Assembly (NCBI GenBank): GCA_964473045.1
Contig: CAYYMX010000015.1
Location: 1-22,005 of the forward strand
Direction of reading: 5' to 3'
DNA from: CAYYMX01 sp964473045
GTDB lineage: Bacteria > Pseudomonadota > Alphaproteobacteria > Methylaequorales > Methylaequoraceae
DNA: 22,005 nt
In this document: in pieces, positions 1 to 7,928 of the stretch
Layout of the letters: the number at the start of each line of letters is the position of its first letter
Position numbering within the stretch: position 1 is the stretch's first letter
Program-made: the position numbers and the translations under genes
The notes under the pieces: generated by a model
Told to the model about the DNA's origin: nothing
Database searches by the model: none
What the model saw: only the letters and a program-made list of their open reading frames with translations

Positions 1-2040
1 TCAATAATCTTTTTACAGATTGATAACCCTAAACCAGAACCATTTTTTTTATTTGTAACATATGGCTCGAAAAGCTTGTCTCTATTATCTGGGAAACCTT
101 CTCCACTATCTTCAATATTAACAACAACAAACTTCTTGTTATCAATAATTTCTATCATAACAACTTTATCTTTTTTTTTAATTGATTCTGCTGAGTTTTT
201 TAACAAATTTAAAAAAACTCTGCTTAATTGATCATAATCACAATTTAAACTTATATTTTTAGAATTACAATTGTAAATAAATTGTATATTTTTATAGACA
301 ATTTTTTGAGAATTTATTTGTTGCAAAATAATATTGTTCAATAGTGATTGTTTAAATTTACTTGTTGGCATTCTAGCAAAGTTCGAAAACTCTGTGACTA
401 GATTTTCAATATCATTTACTTGTCTGACAATTGTATCAGTACAATTAATAAAACTATCTTTGTTGATTTTATTTTTTTTTTGAAAAAAAGATTCCAACCT
501 TTGGGCTGATAGTTTAATTGGTGTTAGAGGATTTTTTATTTCGTGAGCCATATATCGAGCAACATTCGACCAAGCAGCATTTTTTTGTGCTGAAACCAAT
601 TCAGTAATGTCATCTATATTAAAAATAAAACCTTTGATCTTTTTTTTCTCANNNNNNNNNNTTTTTACCCTTCTGGAAAACTGTACCAATTTCAAAAATC
701 TTTAGGTTTTCATTTGTTAAAAACTTTATTTGCGCTTCTTTTTTTTCTAATGGATTTTGTTTAAATTTTTTAAATAAAGTATTAATTTCATGGTTTTTTT
801 TTAAAAAATCATTTTTTATACTATTACCAAAAATTTCCTGAGTTTTTTTATTAAATAATAGAACCTTGTCATTTAAGTCAACATATACAATACTAGTACT
901 TACATCATCAATAATTTTTTCTGTAAATTTTTTTCTTAATACAAGTTTATTTTTTTGATCATTTAGCTTATCTAACATTTTGTTTAAAACCTTTGATAAG
1001 GTATTGAAATCTTGGTAGCCTTGAAAACTTCTTATTCTTGTTGAAAGATCCCCTTTAATAATTTTTTCGGATGCATAAATTATCTCCATTATTGGTTCAA
1101 TAATTTTATTTGAAAATTTGAGCCCAAACCACATCGCCATCAAAATCATCAAAAGGTTAATAGCCACAAATAATTTATTAAATTGAAATTGAAAACTATC
1201 AATCTTTTCCTCTATACTATTATATTCTATAGCTGCTTTATTTACTGATTCAACCCTTCCTAAAACATTCGGGTCTACATTTTTTCCAATGTAAAGATAT
1301 GTTGGTATAGCTCTTTGTAATCTTATCAGAGCTCTAACTTTTGTTTTATCTTCATTAGGAAATATTGCAATTTTATCATTATCTGCTTTCCATAATGGGG
1401 GACGGCTCTCAGATTTAATAAAAAAACTTCCTATTCTTGCTAATAGTTGACCAGTTTTTTCAAAAATCACTGCTTCGTCTAAATCTTTTAATGCAGCTAG
1501 ATATTCTAAAAGATTTGTCAATCTTTCTTCATCTGTAAAAAAAATAATTTTGTCATTACTAATTTCATTCTTAATGAACAAAATATCATTTTTAATATTT
1601 CTAGTGTGCTCTGTAAAATATGATTCGGAAATATGTTTAGAACCTTTAACTACTTGACTTACTTTATCATTAAACCATAATTTAATACCCTGATCAAAAA
1701 AAATTAGTGAGAAGATAGTTACTATAGTTGTTGGAATAAGAGTTATAAATATAAACAACGAGGTGAATTGAATTCTCAAGTTAGATTTAATCTTACTTTT
1801 TTTTAAAATAAAAATTCTTATTATTCTATCAACTGACAAAATAATCAGTAGAATTACCATTAAAAAATTTATAGAAAGCAAGAAGGAAATCTTTTCAATT
1901 TCAACTGGATTAGATAAATACCCAGATAATAGTATAAAAATTGTCAGACTAAGTAAGAATGATAAAAAAAAGATAAGCAAAAAGAAAATATTCTGCGAAT
2001 TATTTTTCATAAAATTATTTAATTTTTTTAAAAAAATCAT
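1..2040 (-). CDS. ntrY: NtrY, membrane nitrogen-regulation sensor histidine kinase (partial, crossed by an N gap)
   Basis: Sensor kinase of the NtrY/NtrX pair; it autophosphorylates on His and passes phosphate to the response regulator NtrX. The N-terminal half shows hydrophobic segments near residues 18-41, 53-72 and 92-115, a loop of about 165 residues that is probably periplasmic, a fourth segment near 286-308, then a HAMP-like region and a PAS domain. Left of the gap the same strand reads on as PAS end (FNIDDITELV), H-box HEIKNPLTPIKLSAQRL with the phospho-His codon at 543-545, N-box (LNLLKNSAESI), a DSGEGFP G1 box and GSGLGLSI close to the left edge, so only the extreme C-terminus is missing. 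Its ATG overlaps the ntrC stop as ATGA, indicating translational coupling. The two sides of the Ns lie in different frames as written, but this is a gap-length artefact rather than a mutation. ntrX is expected just beyond the edge (inference from family gene order). Confidence 0.93.
652..661. other. Assembly gap of ten Ns inside ntrY
   Basis: Ten Ns interrupt ntrY between a T run and the text ctca. The right flank ends in-frame with two bases of a codon and the left flank begins with the last base of a codon, so the true gap length must be a multiple of three. Ten is therefore a placeholder. A zero-length gap would join the flanks cleanly as GKNEKKKIKG, a plausible PAS sequence. Confidence 0.95.
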
Positions 2041-3455
2041 TTCTTTGGTATATTTAGTTTTGCAATTTTACTTCTAAGTGTATTTCTATTTATTCCCAAT
2101 AGTTTTGCTGTCTTTATTTGGTTACCTTTACAATAATTTAAAGCTTTAATTATTAAGGGTTTCTCAAATTCACTAGTTATTCTTTCGTACAAATTAAGAT
2201 TAGAGTCGTCTTCATCAATAGAATTAAAAAAATGATTGAGAATTAAATTAATAACTTTACGAAATGAATTCTTTTCATTTTCTTTGATAAAATCTTTTTC
2301 ATTATCAGTATCTTGACTTTTATCGATTAAATTTGAAATAATTTCAGAATTAATAATATTTTCTGAATGCAGCACAGAAATGCGTTTAAACAAATTTTCC
2401 AACTCTCTAACATTTCCAGGCCATTCACAATTTTTTAAAAAATCAATAGCAGTGTTATCAATTTGTTTTTTCCCATCAGAAAATTTAGTTAAGAAATGAC
2501 TGGAAAGTGAAATGATATCATTCTCTCTTTTTCTAAGTGCTGGCAATTGAATATTTATTACATTTAGCCTATAGAATAAATCTTCTCTAAAAGACCCTTG
2601 TTTAACTGTAGAAAATAAATCCTTATTTGTTGCAGAAATAATTCTTACATCAGTATTAATTACATCTCTACCACCAACTCTAGAAAACTCACCAAATTGC
2701 AAAACTCTTAATAATCTTGCCTGCACATTAATTGGCATATCTCCAATCTCATCAAGAAAGATTGTTCCACCATTTGCTTTTTCAAAAAAACCTATTGCTC
2801 TTTTTTCAGCTCCAGTAAATGCACCTTTTTCATAACCAAACAACTCACTTTCAATTAAACTTTGTGGAAGTGATGCCATATTTATAACAACAAATTGAGA
2901 GTTTGCTCTTGAACTAAAATTATGAATTGCTTTAGCAACAAGTTCCTTTCCTGTACCTGATTCGCCAGTAATTAAGACTGTATGATCAGTTTTTGTTGTT
3001 TTTGCAATAATTTTATAAACATTTTGCATAGATTGTGATGAACCTATCATTGGAAGTTTTTCTTCATTTATAAGCTTATTAGCCTTTTGACTTTCAAAAC
3101 TTAAAGATTTATTAACACTTATAGTTAAATCATTAAGATCTAAAGGTTTAGGCAAATATTCAAAAACATCTAATTGATCAGCTTTAATTGCTGTCAAAAT
3201 ATTATTTTTCGCACTTATTATTATAAAGTGCTGGTCTTTATTCTTTTTCTTGACTTTTTTAACAAATTCTAATCCATCACCATCAGGTAAAACAACATCT
3301 GCAATAATAAGGTCAAAATCTTCTTTTTCTATTAAAAACCAAGCTTCTGAAATTGTTGAAACACTCTTAATAAATGTTTTAGAGTTAGTCAAAGCTCTGG
3401 AAATCACTTTTCTTAAAGAAAAATCATCATCTATTATAAGTATTTTTTTTCCCAT
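2037..3455 (-). CDS. ntrC: NtrC, nitrogen-regulation sigma-54 activator
   Basis: Response regulator that, when phosphorylated by NtrB, activates sigma-54 RNA polymerase at nitrogen-assimilation promoters. 472 residues, normal for the family. Receiver domain about 1-120 with acidic pocket D9/D10, phospho-acceptor D53 and K103. AAA+ domain about 135-370 with Walker A GESGTGKE at 164-171, the sigma-54 contact motif GAFTGA at 211-216 and Walker B FLDEIGD at 233-239. Fis-type helix-turn-helix at about 443-466 (GNQIKTAKLLGINRNTLR), close to NtrC consensus. It starts one base after the ntrB stop and its TGA overlaps the ntrY ATG. The position between ntrB and ntrY, together with the HTH sequence, favours NtrC over NtrX. 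The intact GAFTGA predicts that rpoN is present in the genome (inference). Confidence 0.95.
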   Translation of the reverse strand: MGKKILIIDDDFSLRKVISRALTNSKTFIKSVSTISEAWFLIEKEDFDLIIADVVLPDGDGLEFVKKVKKKNKDQHFIIISAKNNILTAIKADQLDVFEYLPKPLDLNDLTISVNKSLSFESQKANKLINEEKLPMIGSSQSMQNVYKIIAKTTKTDHTVLITGESGTGKELVAKAIHNFSSRANSQFVVINMASLPQSLIESELFGYEKGAFTGAEKRAIGFFEKANGGTIFLDEIGDMPINVQARLLRVLQFGEFSRVGGRDVINTDVRIISATNKDLFSTVKQGSFREDLFYRLNVINIQLPALRKRENDIISLSSHFLTKFSDGKKQIDNTAIDFLKNCEWPGNVRELENLFKRISVLHSENIINSEIISNLIDKSQDTDNEKDFIKENEKNSFRKVINLILNHFFNSIDEDDSNLNLYERITSEFEKPLIIKALNYCKGNQIKTAKLLGINRNTLRSKIAKLNIPKK

Positions 3456-3456
3456 T

Positions 3457-4515
3457 TTAGATTGGCAATTTAATAATAAACTTAGTCAGGTTATTTTCAG
3501 ATTTTACAATAACATCACCTTGATGTTCATTAATAATTTTTTTTACCAAAAATAATCCAATTCCAGAACCTTTTTCTTTTGTTGAAAAAAAAGGGAAAAA
3601 GATTTTTTCTTTAATTTTTTCATCTATGCCTTTTCCATTATCTTCAACAATTATACTTATCAAATTTTGTCTAAAATTTTTTTTCAAATTCGGAATCATC
3701 ATCGTTTGCCCAAAAATAAATTTTGTAGTTACTTTCAAATATGAAAAGTTATTAAGTTGTGAAGATTCATATGCATTTAAAAATAAATTTTCAAAGACTT
3801 GAATTATTAAATCTCTATCAAAACTAATATTCGGCAGTGATGGATCAAAATCTTCAATAATTTTCATACCAGATGATTTCATTTTAATGTTAATAAGTGC
3901 ATAACGAAGAATTTCATGAATATTTTGATTGGTTTTAGAAATAATAAAATTTTTAGAGTTTGTCATACTCAATGATTTAATTAAATTTGAAATTCTTTGA
4001 CACTCATTTTTAATAATAGTTATTAATTCTTTATCATCAGGGGAAATATTTTTTTCAATCAACTGAGATGCAACTTGTATTGAAGAAATAGGATTGTTTA
4101 CTTCATGAGAAAGAATTGAAAAAGTTTCATCTAATATTTTAAAATTATAATCTAAATCTTGTTGATATGGTTTCTTACTTTCTTTTTTAATAGAAATTAG
4201 AACATTTTCTTCAAAAGCATCATTAACAACACATATTACTTCTATTTGTTTGTTAAACTTAACATTTACATCCTTTATAGAAAAAAGACCTATCTCTTTT
4301 ACAACTTTTTTTAAACCACTTACAAGATAAGAGTTTTTACCAAATAATAAATCTAAATCTTTTTCAAGAAGATAACTTTTACTTTTTCCAAAAAAGATTT
4401 CAGATTCTATATTTATATATTTAATTATAAAGTTTTTTCTTGTAACAATCAGTATTGGATCAGGATAAAGATCAAGGAAGTTTCCATAAAATAAATTTTC
4501 CAAAATCTTTGGCAT
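3457..4515 (-). CDS. ntrB: NtrB, nitrogen-regulation histidine kinase/phosphatase
   Basis: Soluble PAS-containing kinase that controls NtrC phosphorylation in response to PII proteins. 352 residues, the usual NtrB length, with no membrane segment. N-terminal PAS-like domain about 1-115; H-box SHEVNNPISSI with phospho-acceptor H137; N-box ENLFLNAYE at 242-250; G1 DNGKGI at 292-297; F-box FFPFFSTKEKGSG near 307-318; G2 GSGIGL at 316-321. The H-box reads HEVNNP rather than the commoner HEIKNP, and the PAS part is divergent, so the assignment leans on position directly between dusB and ntrC. Spacing is six bases to dusB and one base to ntrC, so it is almost certainly co-transcribed with both. Confidence 0.9.
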   Translation of the reverse strand: MPKILENLFYGNFLDLYPDPILIVTRKNFIIKYINIESEIFFGKSKSYLLEKDLDLLFGKNSYLVSGLKKVVKEIGLFSIKDVNVKFNKQIEVICVVNDAFEENVLISIKKESKKPYQQDLDYNFKILDETFSILSHEVNNPISSIQVASQLIEKNISPDDKELITIIKNECQRISNLIKSLSMTNSKNFIISKTNQNIHEILRYALINIKMKSSGMKIIEDFDPSLPNISFDRDLIIQVFENLFLNAYESSQLNNFSYLKVTTKFIFGQTMMIPNLKKNFRQNLISIIVEDNGKGIDEKIKEKIFFPFFSTKEKGSGIGLFLVKKIINEHQGDVIVKSENNLTKFIIKLPI

Positions 4516-4521
4516 CTAAAA

Positions 4522-5469
4522 TTAGGAAAAAAAATTCTTAATATAAAGATTTATTTTCTTTATATCTAAACAGTTATTGATTTTTTTTCTAAATTCATTT
4601 GAGTTTTTTAATGACTTTGAATACCAACCTAAATGCTTTCTAAAACATTTTAGTCCAGTTTCCAAACCATAATGCTCAAGTGATAATTCAAAATGTTCTA
4701 AAATAATATTTTTTTTCTTTTCCATAGGAATTTTATAAGGAACATTCTTAAAGTAAGATCTTATTTCTTCAAAAAACCATGGCTTCCCATAAGAACCTCT
4801 CCCAATCATTGCACCATCAGCACATGATTTTAACAAGGACTTTTCAATATCTTCGCATACAATAATATCTCCATTAACTATAACAGGTATTTCTACTGAA
4901 TTTTTAACATTTCTGACAAAACTCCAATCAGAACTCCCCTTATACATTTGACATCTAGTTCTTCCATGAACTGTAATCATTTTTATTCCAAGATTAGAGG
5001 CAATTTTAGCAAGTATAGGAGCATTTAAGTTACTATCATCCCAACCTTTACGCATTTTCAATGTAACAGGAATATTTACTGCATTCACAACGGATTCAAT
5101 TATTGAGGATGCAAGCTTTTCATCTTTCATTAATGCAGAACCAGCGTATCCATTAACAACTTTTTTCACAGGGCATCCCATATTAATATCTATTAGATCT
5201 GCACCAATATCTTCACAGATTTTGGCAGCATCAGCCATAACATTTTTTTCACAACCTGCAATTTGAATTGCATAAAGATTTTTAGAGTCTCTTTTTATCA
5301 TTTTCATTGTTTTCTTATTTTTTTCAATTAATGCTCTACTAGCAATCATTTCAGAAAAAACTAAGCCAGGTTCGAATTTTTTGACAATCTCTCTGTATGG
5401 AAAGTCTGTGACACCAGACATTGGAGCTAAAAATATGTTATCTTTGATTTTTAATTTTTCTAAATACAT
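4522..5469 (-). CDS. dusB: tRNA-dihydrouridine synthase DusB (NifR3)
   Basis: FMN enzyme that reduces specific uridines in the tRNA D-loop with NADPH. 315 residues, a normal DusB length. A TIM barrel opens with FLAPMSGVTD (residues 13-22), which binds FMN. INMGCPVKKV carries the catalytic Cys99. KMRKGWDD (138-145), VHGRTR (167-172), VNGD (198-201) and MIGRGS (221-226) supply FMN and phosphate contacts. Historically called nifR3 because it heads the ntrBC operon in Rhodobacter and rhizobia, and here too it lies immediately upstream of ntrB. Three bases separate it from the upstream membrane-protein gene. Confidence 0.95.
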   Translation of the reverse strand: MYLEKLKIKDNIFLAPMSGVTDFPYREIVKKFEPGLVFSEMIASRALIEKNKKTMKMIKRDSKNLYAIQIAGCEKNVMADAAKICEDIGADLIDINMGCPVKKVVNGYAGSALMKDEKLASSIIESVVNAVNIPVTLKMRKGWDDSNLNAPILAKIASNLGIKMITVHGRTRCQMYKGSSDWSFVRNVKNSVEIPVIVNGDIIVCEDIEKSLLKSCADGAMIGRGSYGKPWFFEEIRSYFKNVPYKIPMEKKKNIILEHFELSLEHYGLETGLKCFRKHLGWYSKSLKNSNEFRKKINNCLDIKKINLYIKNFFS

Positions 5470-5472
5470 ACA

Positions 5473-6279
5473 TTATTTAATTAATCTAATTCCAAAATAC
5501 GAAAAATTAATGAAAAAGTAACTTAATAAAATTATTTTAAATGTTAATTTACTTGAAATACCAGACATTTTTCTCAAAATTAATAATGTAAAAATTAATA
5601 TTATAGTAAAAATACTCAGAAGAGATTTTTCATTAAAAAAATATTCCAAGCCATTATGCTTTGATAAACTATAAAAGTAGCCTGAAAACAATGAAATTAA
5701 TAGTAGTATTAAGGTACAATATAAGAATCTAAAAGTTAAAATCTCTCCCTCATATAATGATGGAAGTAAACTACTTAGTTTTTTGTTGTATACAAGTCTT
5801 TTTAAAAACTTTTCCTGAAAAAAAGATGAAGCAGAAGTTATTGCACTTATAGTTAAAGCTGAATATGAAAACAGAGAACTTATAATATGGGTTATTAACA
5901 AGTAATCCTCAAATAAAGTAACTTTATAACCATCTTCTTCAGTCAAAAAATTAGTAAAAATAGAGAAAATTATTAAAATTAAAAAAAAAGGTAAAAATAA
6001 TAATCTTAATCTTAAAAATGTATGAGAAATTAATGATAAAAATAAAAAAATATTTAAAAATATGATAAGAAGTAAGGATGATATTATTGTTAAGTTATTT
6101 AAATTATTGTTAAGTTTATAAAAATAAATAAAAATATTAATAATTGCCAAAAAAGCCAAATTAATAAAAAAAATGATTTTTTTCAGATAGCTTTTTTTTT
6201 CAATGTGTAAGAATGAAACTACAGATAAAATAAAAAAACTTAAAAGACAAGTTGTATTAGTGAAAAAAATAAAGTTCAT
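5473..6279 (-). CDS. YpjD/CcsA-like polytopic membrane protein
   Basis: 268 residues with about eight hydrophobic segments. Resemblance (from memory) to the E. coli YpjD family, a relative of the cytochrome c assembly proteins CcsA/HemX, is clearest in three places: a conserved-His segment (HIISSLFSYSALTISA), a cytoplasmic loop LLPSLYEGEILTFRF followed by a GYFY segment, and a C-terminal YFGIRLI matching YFGSRI of YpjD. Those families handle haem in the membrane; the job of YpjD itself is not settled. The second conserved His, which lies before the last membrane segment in the family (around HxxxGWRG), is replaced here by LRKMSGISSK. It is the first gene of the minus-strand array, three bases before dusB. 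Family membership is moderately sure and function unknown. Confidence 0.62.
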   Translation of the reverse strand: MNFIFFTNTTCLLSFFILSVVSFLHIEKKSYLKKIIFFINLAFLAIINIFIYFYKLNNNLNNLTIISSLLLIIFLNIFLFLSLISHTFLRLRLLFLPFFLILIIFSIFTNFLTEEDGYKVTLFEDYLLITHIISSLFSYSALTISAITSASSFFQEKFLKRLVYNKKLSSLLPSLYEGEILTFRFLYCTLILLLISLFSGYFYSLSKHNGLEYFFNEKSLLSIFTIILIFTLLILRKMSGISSKLTFKIILLSYFFINFSYFGIRLIK

Positions 6280-6306
6280 AATTTGTAAAATAAATTAACA
6301 TTTTTA
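6280..6306. promoter_or_regulatory. 27-base divergent intergenic region
   Basis: The start codons of the ypjD-like gene (minus) and ispD (plus) are only 27 bases apart, so promoters for both transcription units must sit here or inside the coding regions. TAAAAT at 6286-6291 matches a plus-strand -10 at five of six bases, but no convincing -35 is seen and the base composition makes chance matches common. No Shine-Dalgarno sequence precedes either start. Confidence 0.3.
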
Positions 6307-6876
6307 ATGAAAAAAAAAAATATAGCAATAATACTTAGTGGAGGTACAGGAAAAAGATTTGGAGGGACTTTACCAAAACAATTTTATAAACTTGGAGATA
6401 AAAATATATTAGAGATAAATGTTGAAAAATTTTTGAACTCCAATCTATTTTTTAAGGTAATAATTGTAAGCCATAGAAATAATATAAAAAAAACACAGAA
6501 TATCTTTAGAACTAAAAAAAATATTATTATTGTTAAAGGGGGTGAAAGTCGACAAAAATCAGTTTTCAATGGATTAAAGGAATGTAAAAAATTAACCCCA
6601 GAAAGGGTGGTAATTCATGATTCTGCAAGGCCATTGTTTTCTCCAAAGTTACTTTTTAAAATGTTTAAATTTGTTAAATCTAAACAGGCAGTTGTTCCCA
6701 TCATAAAAATATCTGATTCTATCAGAAATATTGAAGGACTTAGCTATAATGATATTTACAGAAGTAATATGTATAGAATTCAAACACCACAATTATTTTA
6801 TTTTTCATCCATATACAATGCCCACAAAAATATAAAAAAAAAAAAAATATACAGACGATTCTATAATTGGGTATAA
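6307..6876 (+). CDS. ispD: IspD part of bifunctional IspDF (2-C-methyl-D-erythritol 4-phosphate cytidylyltransferase), frameshifted
   Basis: MEP-pathway enzyme that joins CTP and MEP to give CDP-ME for isoprenoid synthesis. As written the frame gives 189 residues with the nucleotide-binding GGTGKRFGGTLPKQ at 11-24, HDSARP and RIQTPQLF, then goes wrong after a run of 14 A (6834-6847) and stops. Shifting forward by one base at that run continues as YTDDSIIGYKYG, then EGEKFNFKITTKED, which is the true IspD C-terminus including the conserved active-site Lys (E. coli K213 position, as I recall). This frame runs without a stop into IspF, ending at 7471. The intended product is therefore a fused IspDF of about 387 residues, a known alphaproteobacterial arrangement. 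Either one A is a sequencing or assembly error, or the gene depends on slippage. The starting ATG has no SD sequence. Confidence 0.9.
   Translation: MKKKNIAIILSGGTGKRFGGTLPKQFYKLGDKNILEINVEKFLNSNLFFKVIIVSHRNNIKKTQNIFRTKKNIIIVKGGESRQKSVFNGLKECKKLTPERVVIHDSARPLFSPKLLFKMFKFVKSKQAVVPIIKISDSIRNIEGLSYNDIYRSNMYRIQTPQLFYFSSIYNAHKNIKKKKIYRRFYNWV
6834..6847 (+). repeat. A14 homopolymer at the ispDF frameshift site
   Basis: Fourteen consecutive A residues follow the AAT/ATA codons of ispD. The upstream reading frame and the downstream IspD/IspF frame differ by one base across the tract; thirteen A would keep one continuous frame. Long A tracts are hotspots both for sequencing or assembly indels and for RNA polymerase slippage. 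Confidence 0.9.
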
Positions 6877-6961
6877 ATATGGAATAAAAATTTCAACTAT
6901 TGAAGGTGAAAAATTTAATTTTAAAATTACAACCAAGGAAGATTATAAAATTGCAAAAATA

Positions 6962-7471
6962 ATGAATGTTAGTTTCAAAAGATCATTAAATAGGGTAGGA
7001 CAAGGATTTGATGTTCACAAATTTAAACCTGGAAAAAAACTTATAATTTTAGGTACTAAAATACCATTTAATAAGAGTTTAGAAGGTCACTCTGACGCAG
7101 ATGTTGGCTTTCATGCAATAGTTGATGCAATATTAGGAGCAATGGGAAAAGGGGATATTGGAGAACATTTTCCTCCATCAGAAAAAAAATGGAAAAATAA
7201 ACCTTCAATCTTTTTTATGAAATATGCAAAGGACCTTTTAACAGCCGAAGGCTTCACAATTGATAATATTGATCTAACAGTAATATGCGAAAAACCAAAA
7301 TTAATTGATTATAAAATGAAAATGACAAAAAATACTGCATCAGCCCTAAAAATTTCTTCTGAAAAAGTTAACATCAAGGCAACAACAACTGAAGGATTAG
7401 GTTTTTTAGGAAGAGAAGAAGGAATTGCCAGCCAAGCAATCGTAAGTATTTCAAAAACTGATGATCATTAA
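6962..7471 (+). CDS. ispF: IspF part of bifunctional IspDF (2-C-methyl-D-erythritol 2,4-cyclodiphosphate synthase)
   Basis: Cyclises CDP-ME 2-phosphate to MEcPP with release of CMP. 169 residues from this ATG, covering a whole IspF domain: GQGFDVHKF with zinc ligands D17 and H19, LEGHSDADV with the third ligand H51 or H43 nearby, GDIGEHFPPS at 64-73, and C-terminal TTTEGLGFLGREEGIA. The open frame extends upstream to the A14 tract and encodes the IspD C-terminus, so this ATG is probably an internal Met of an IspDF fusion rather than the natural start. It could still serve as an independent start if the frameshift is real. It overlaps pgpA by 11 bases, indicating one operon. Confidence 0.92.
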   Translation: MNVSFKRSLNRVGQGFDVHKFKPGKKLIILGTKIPFNKSLEGHSDADVGFHAIVDAILGAMGKGDIGEHFPPSEKKWKNKPSIFFMKYAKDLLTAEGFTIDNIDLTVICEKPKLIDYKMKMTKNTASALKISSEKVNIKATTTEGLGFLGREEGIASQAIVSISKTDDH

Positions 7472-7928
7472 AAAAATAGCAATTAATTTCAGTACAAGTT
7501 TTGGCATTGGTTATTTCACACAATTTCCCGGAACAGTAGCATCATTTGTGACTTTATTTCCAATTTGGTTAATTAAAGAATACTTTTCAACACAAATTTT
7601 AATAACAATTATATTAATCTATAGTTTACTGGCATTAATATTTGCCAAAATAGTAATTTTAGACAAAAAAGATAAGGATCCACGTTATATAGTGGCTGAT
7701 GAACATATTGGACAGGCCATATCATTGTTATATTGCAATCAAAAAATTTCCGACTACCTAATTGCATTTATTATTTTCAGGTTTTTTGATATTGTTAAGC
7801 CATTCCCAGTAAATATTTTTGACAACATTAAAAACTCTTTTGGAATTTTGTTAGATGATATAGTTGCAGGTTTATTAACTTTTTTAATTTTTTTCATTTA
7901 CTATTATGAATTTAAATTCATTAGCTAA
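7461..7928 (+). CDS. pgpA: Phosphatidylglycerophosphatase A
   Basis: Inner-membrane phosphatase that dephosphorylates phosphatidylglycerophosphate to phosphatidylglycerol. 155 residues, normal length. All PgpA signatures are present in order: GIGYFTQFPGTVAS (N-terminal), DPRYIVADEHIGQ (acidic active-site segment, usually DPxxIVxDExxG), FRFFDIVKPFPV, and GILLDDIVAG near the C-terminus, with three to four hydrophobic stretches between. It overlaps ispF by 11 bases and pncC by 23 bases. The ispDF-pgpA-cinA order is common in alphaproteobacteria, so co-transcription is likely. No SD sequence; starts may rely on coupling with upstream termination. Confidence 0.94.
   Translation: MIIKKIAINFSTSFGIGYFTQFPGTVASFVTLFPIWLIKEYFSTQILITIILIYSLLALIFAKIVILDKKDKDPRYIVADEHIGQAISLLYCNQKISDYLIAFIIFRFFDIVKPFPVNIFDNIKNSFGILLDDIVAGLLTFLIFFIYYYEFKFIS

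Noticed and set aside
2037..3455. NtrX as the identity of the sigma-54-type regulator
   Set aside because: Position between ntrB and ntrY, and the NtrC-type C-terminal helix-turn-helix, fit NtrC better; NtrX is expected after ntrY.
3250..3555. Open reading frame of about 100 codons on the plus strand opposite ntrC/ntrB
   Set aside because: Antisense shadow of well-supported genes; no recognisable domain or start context.
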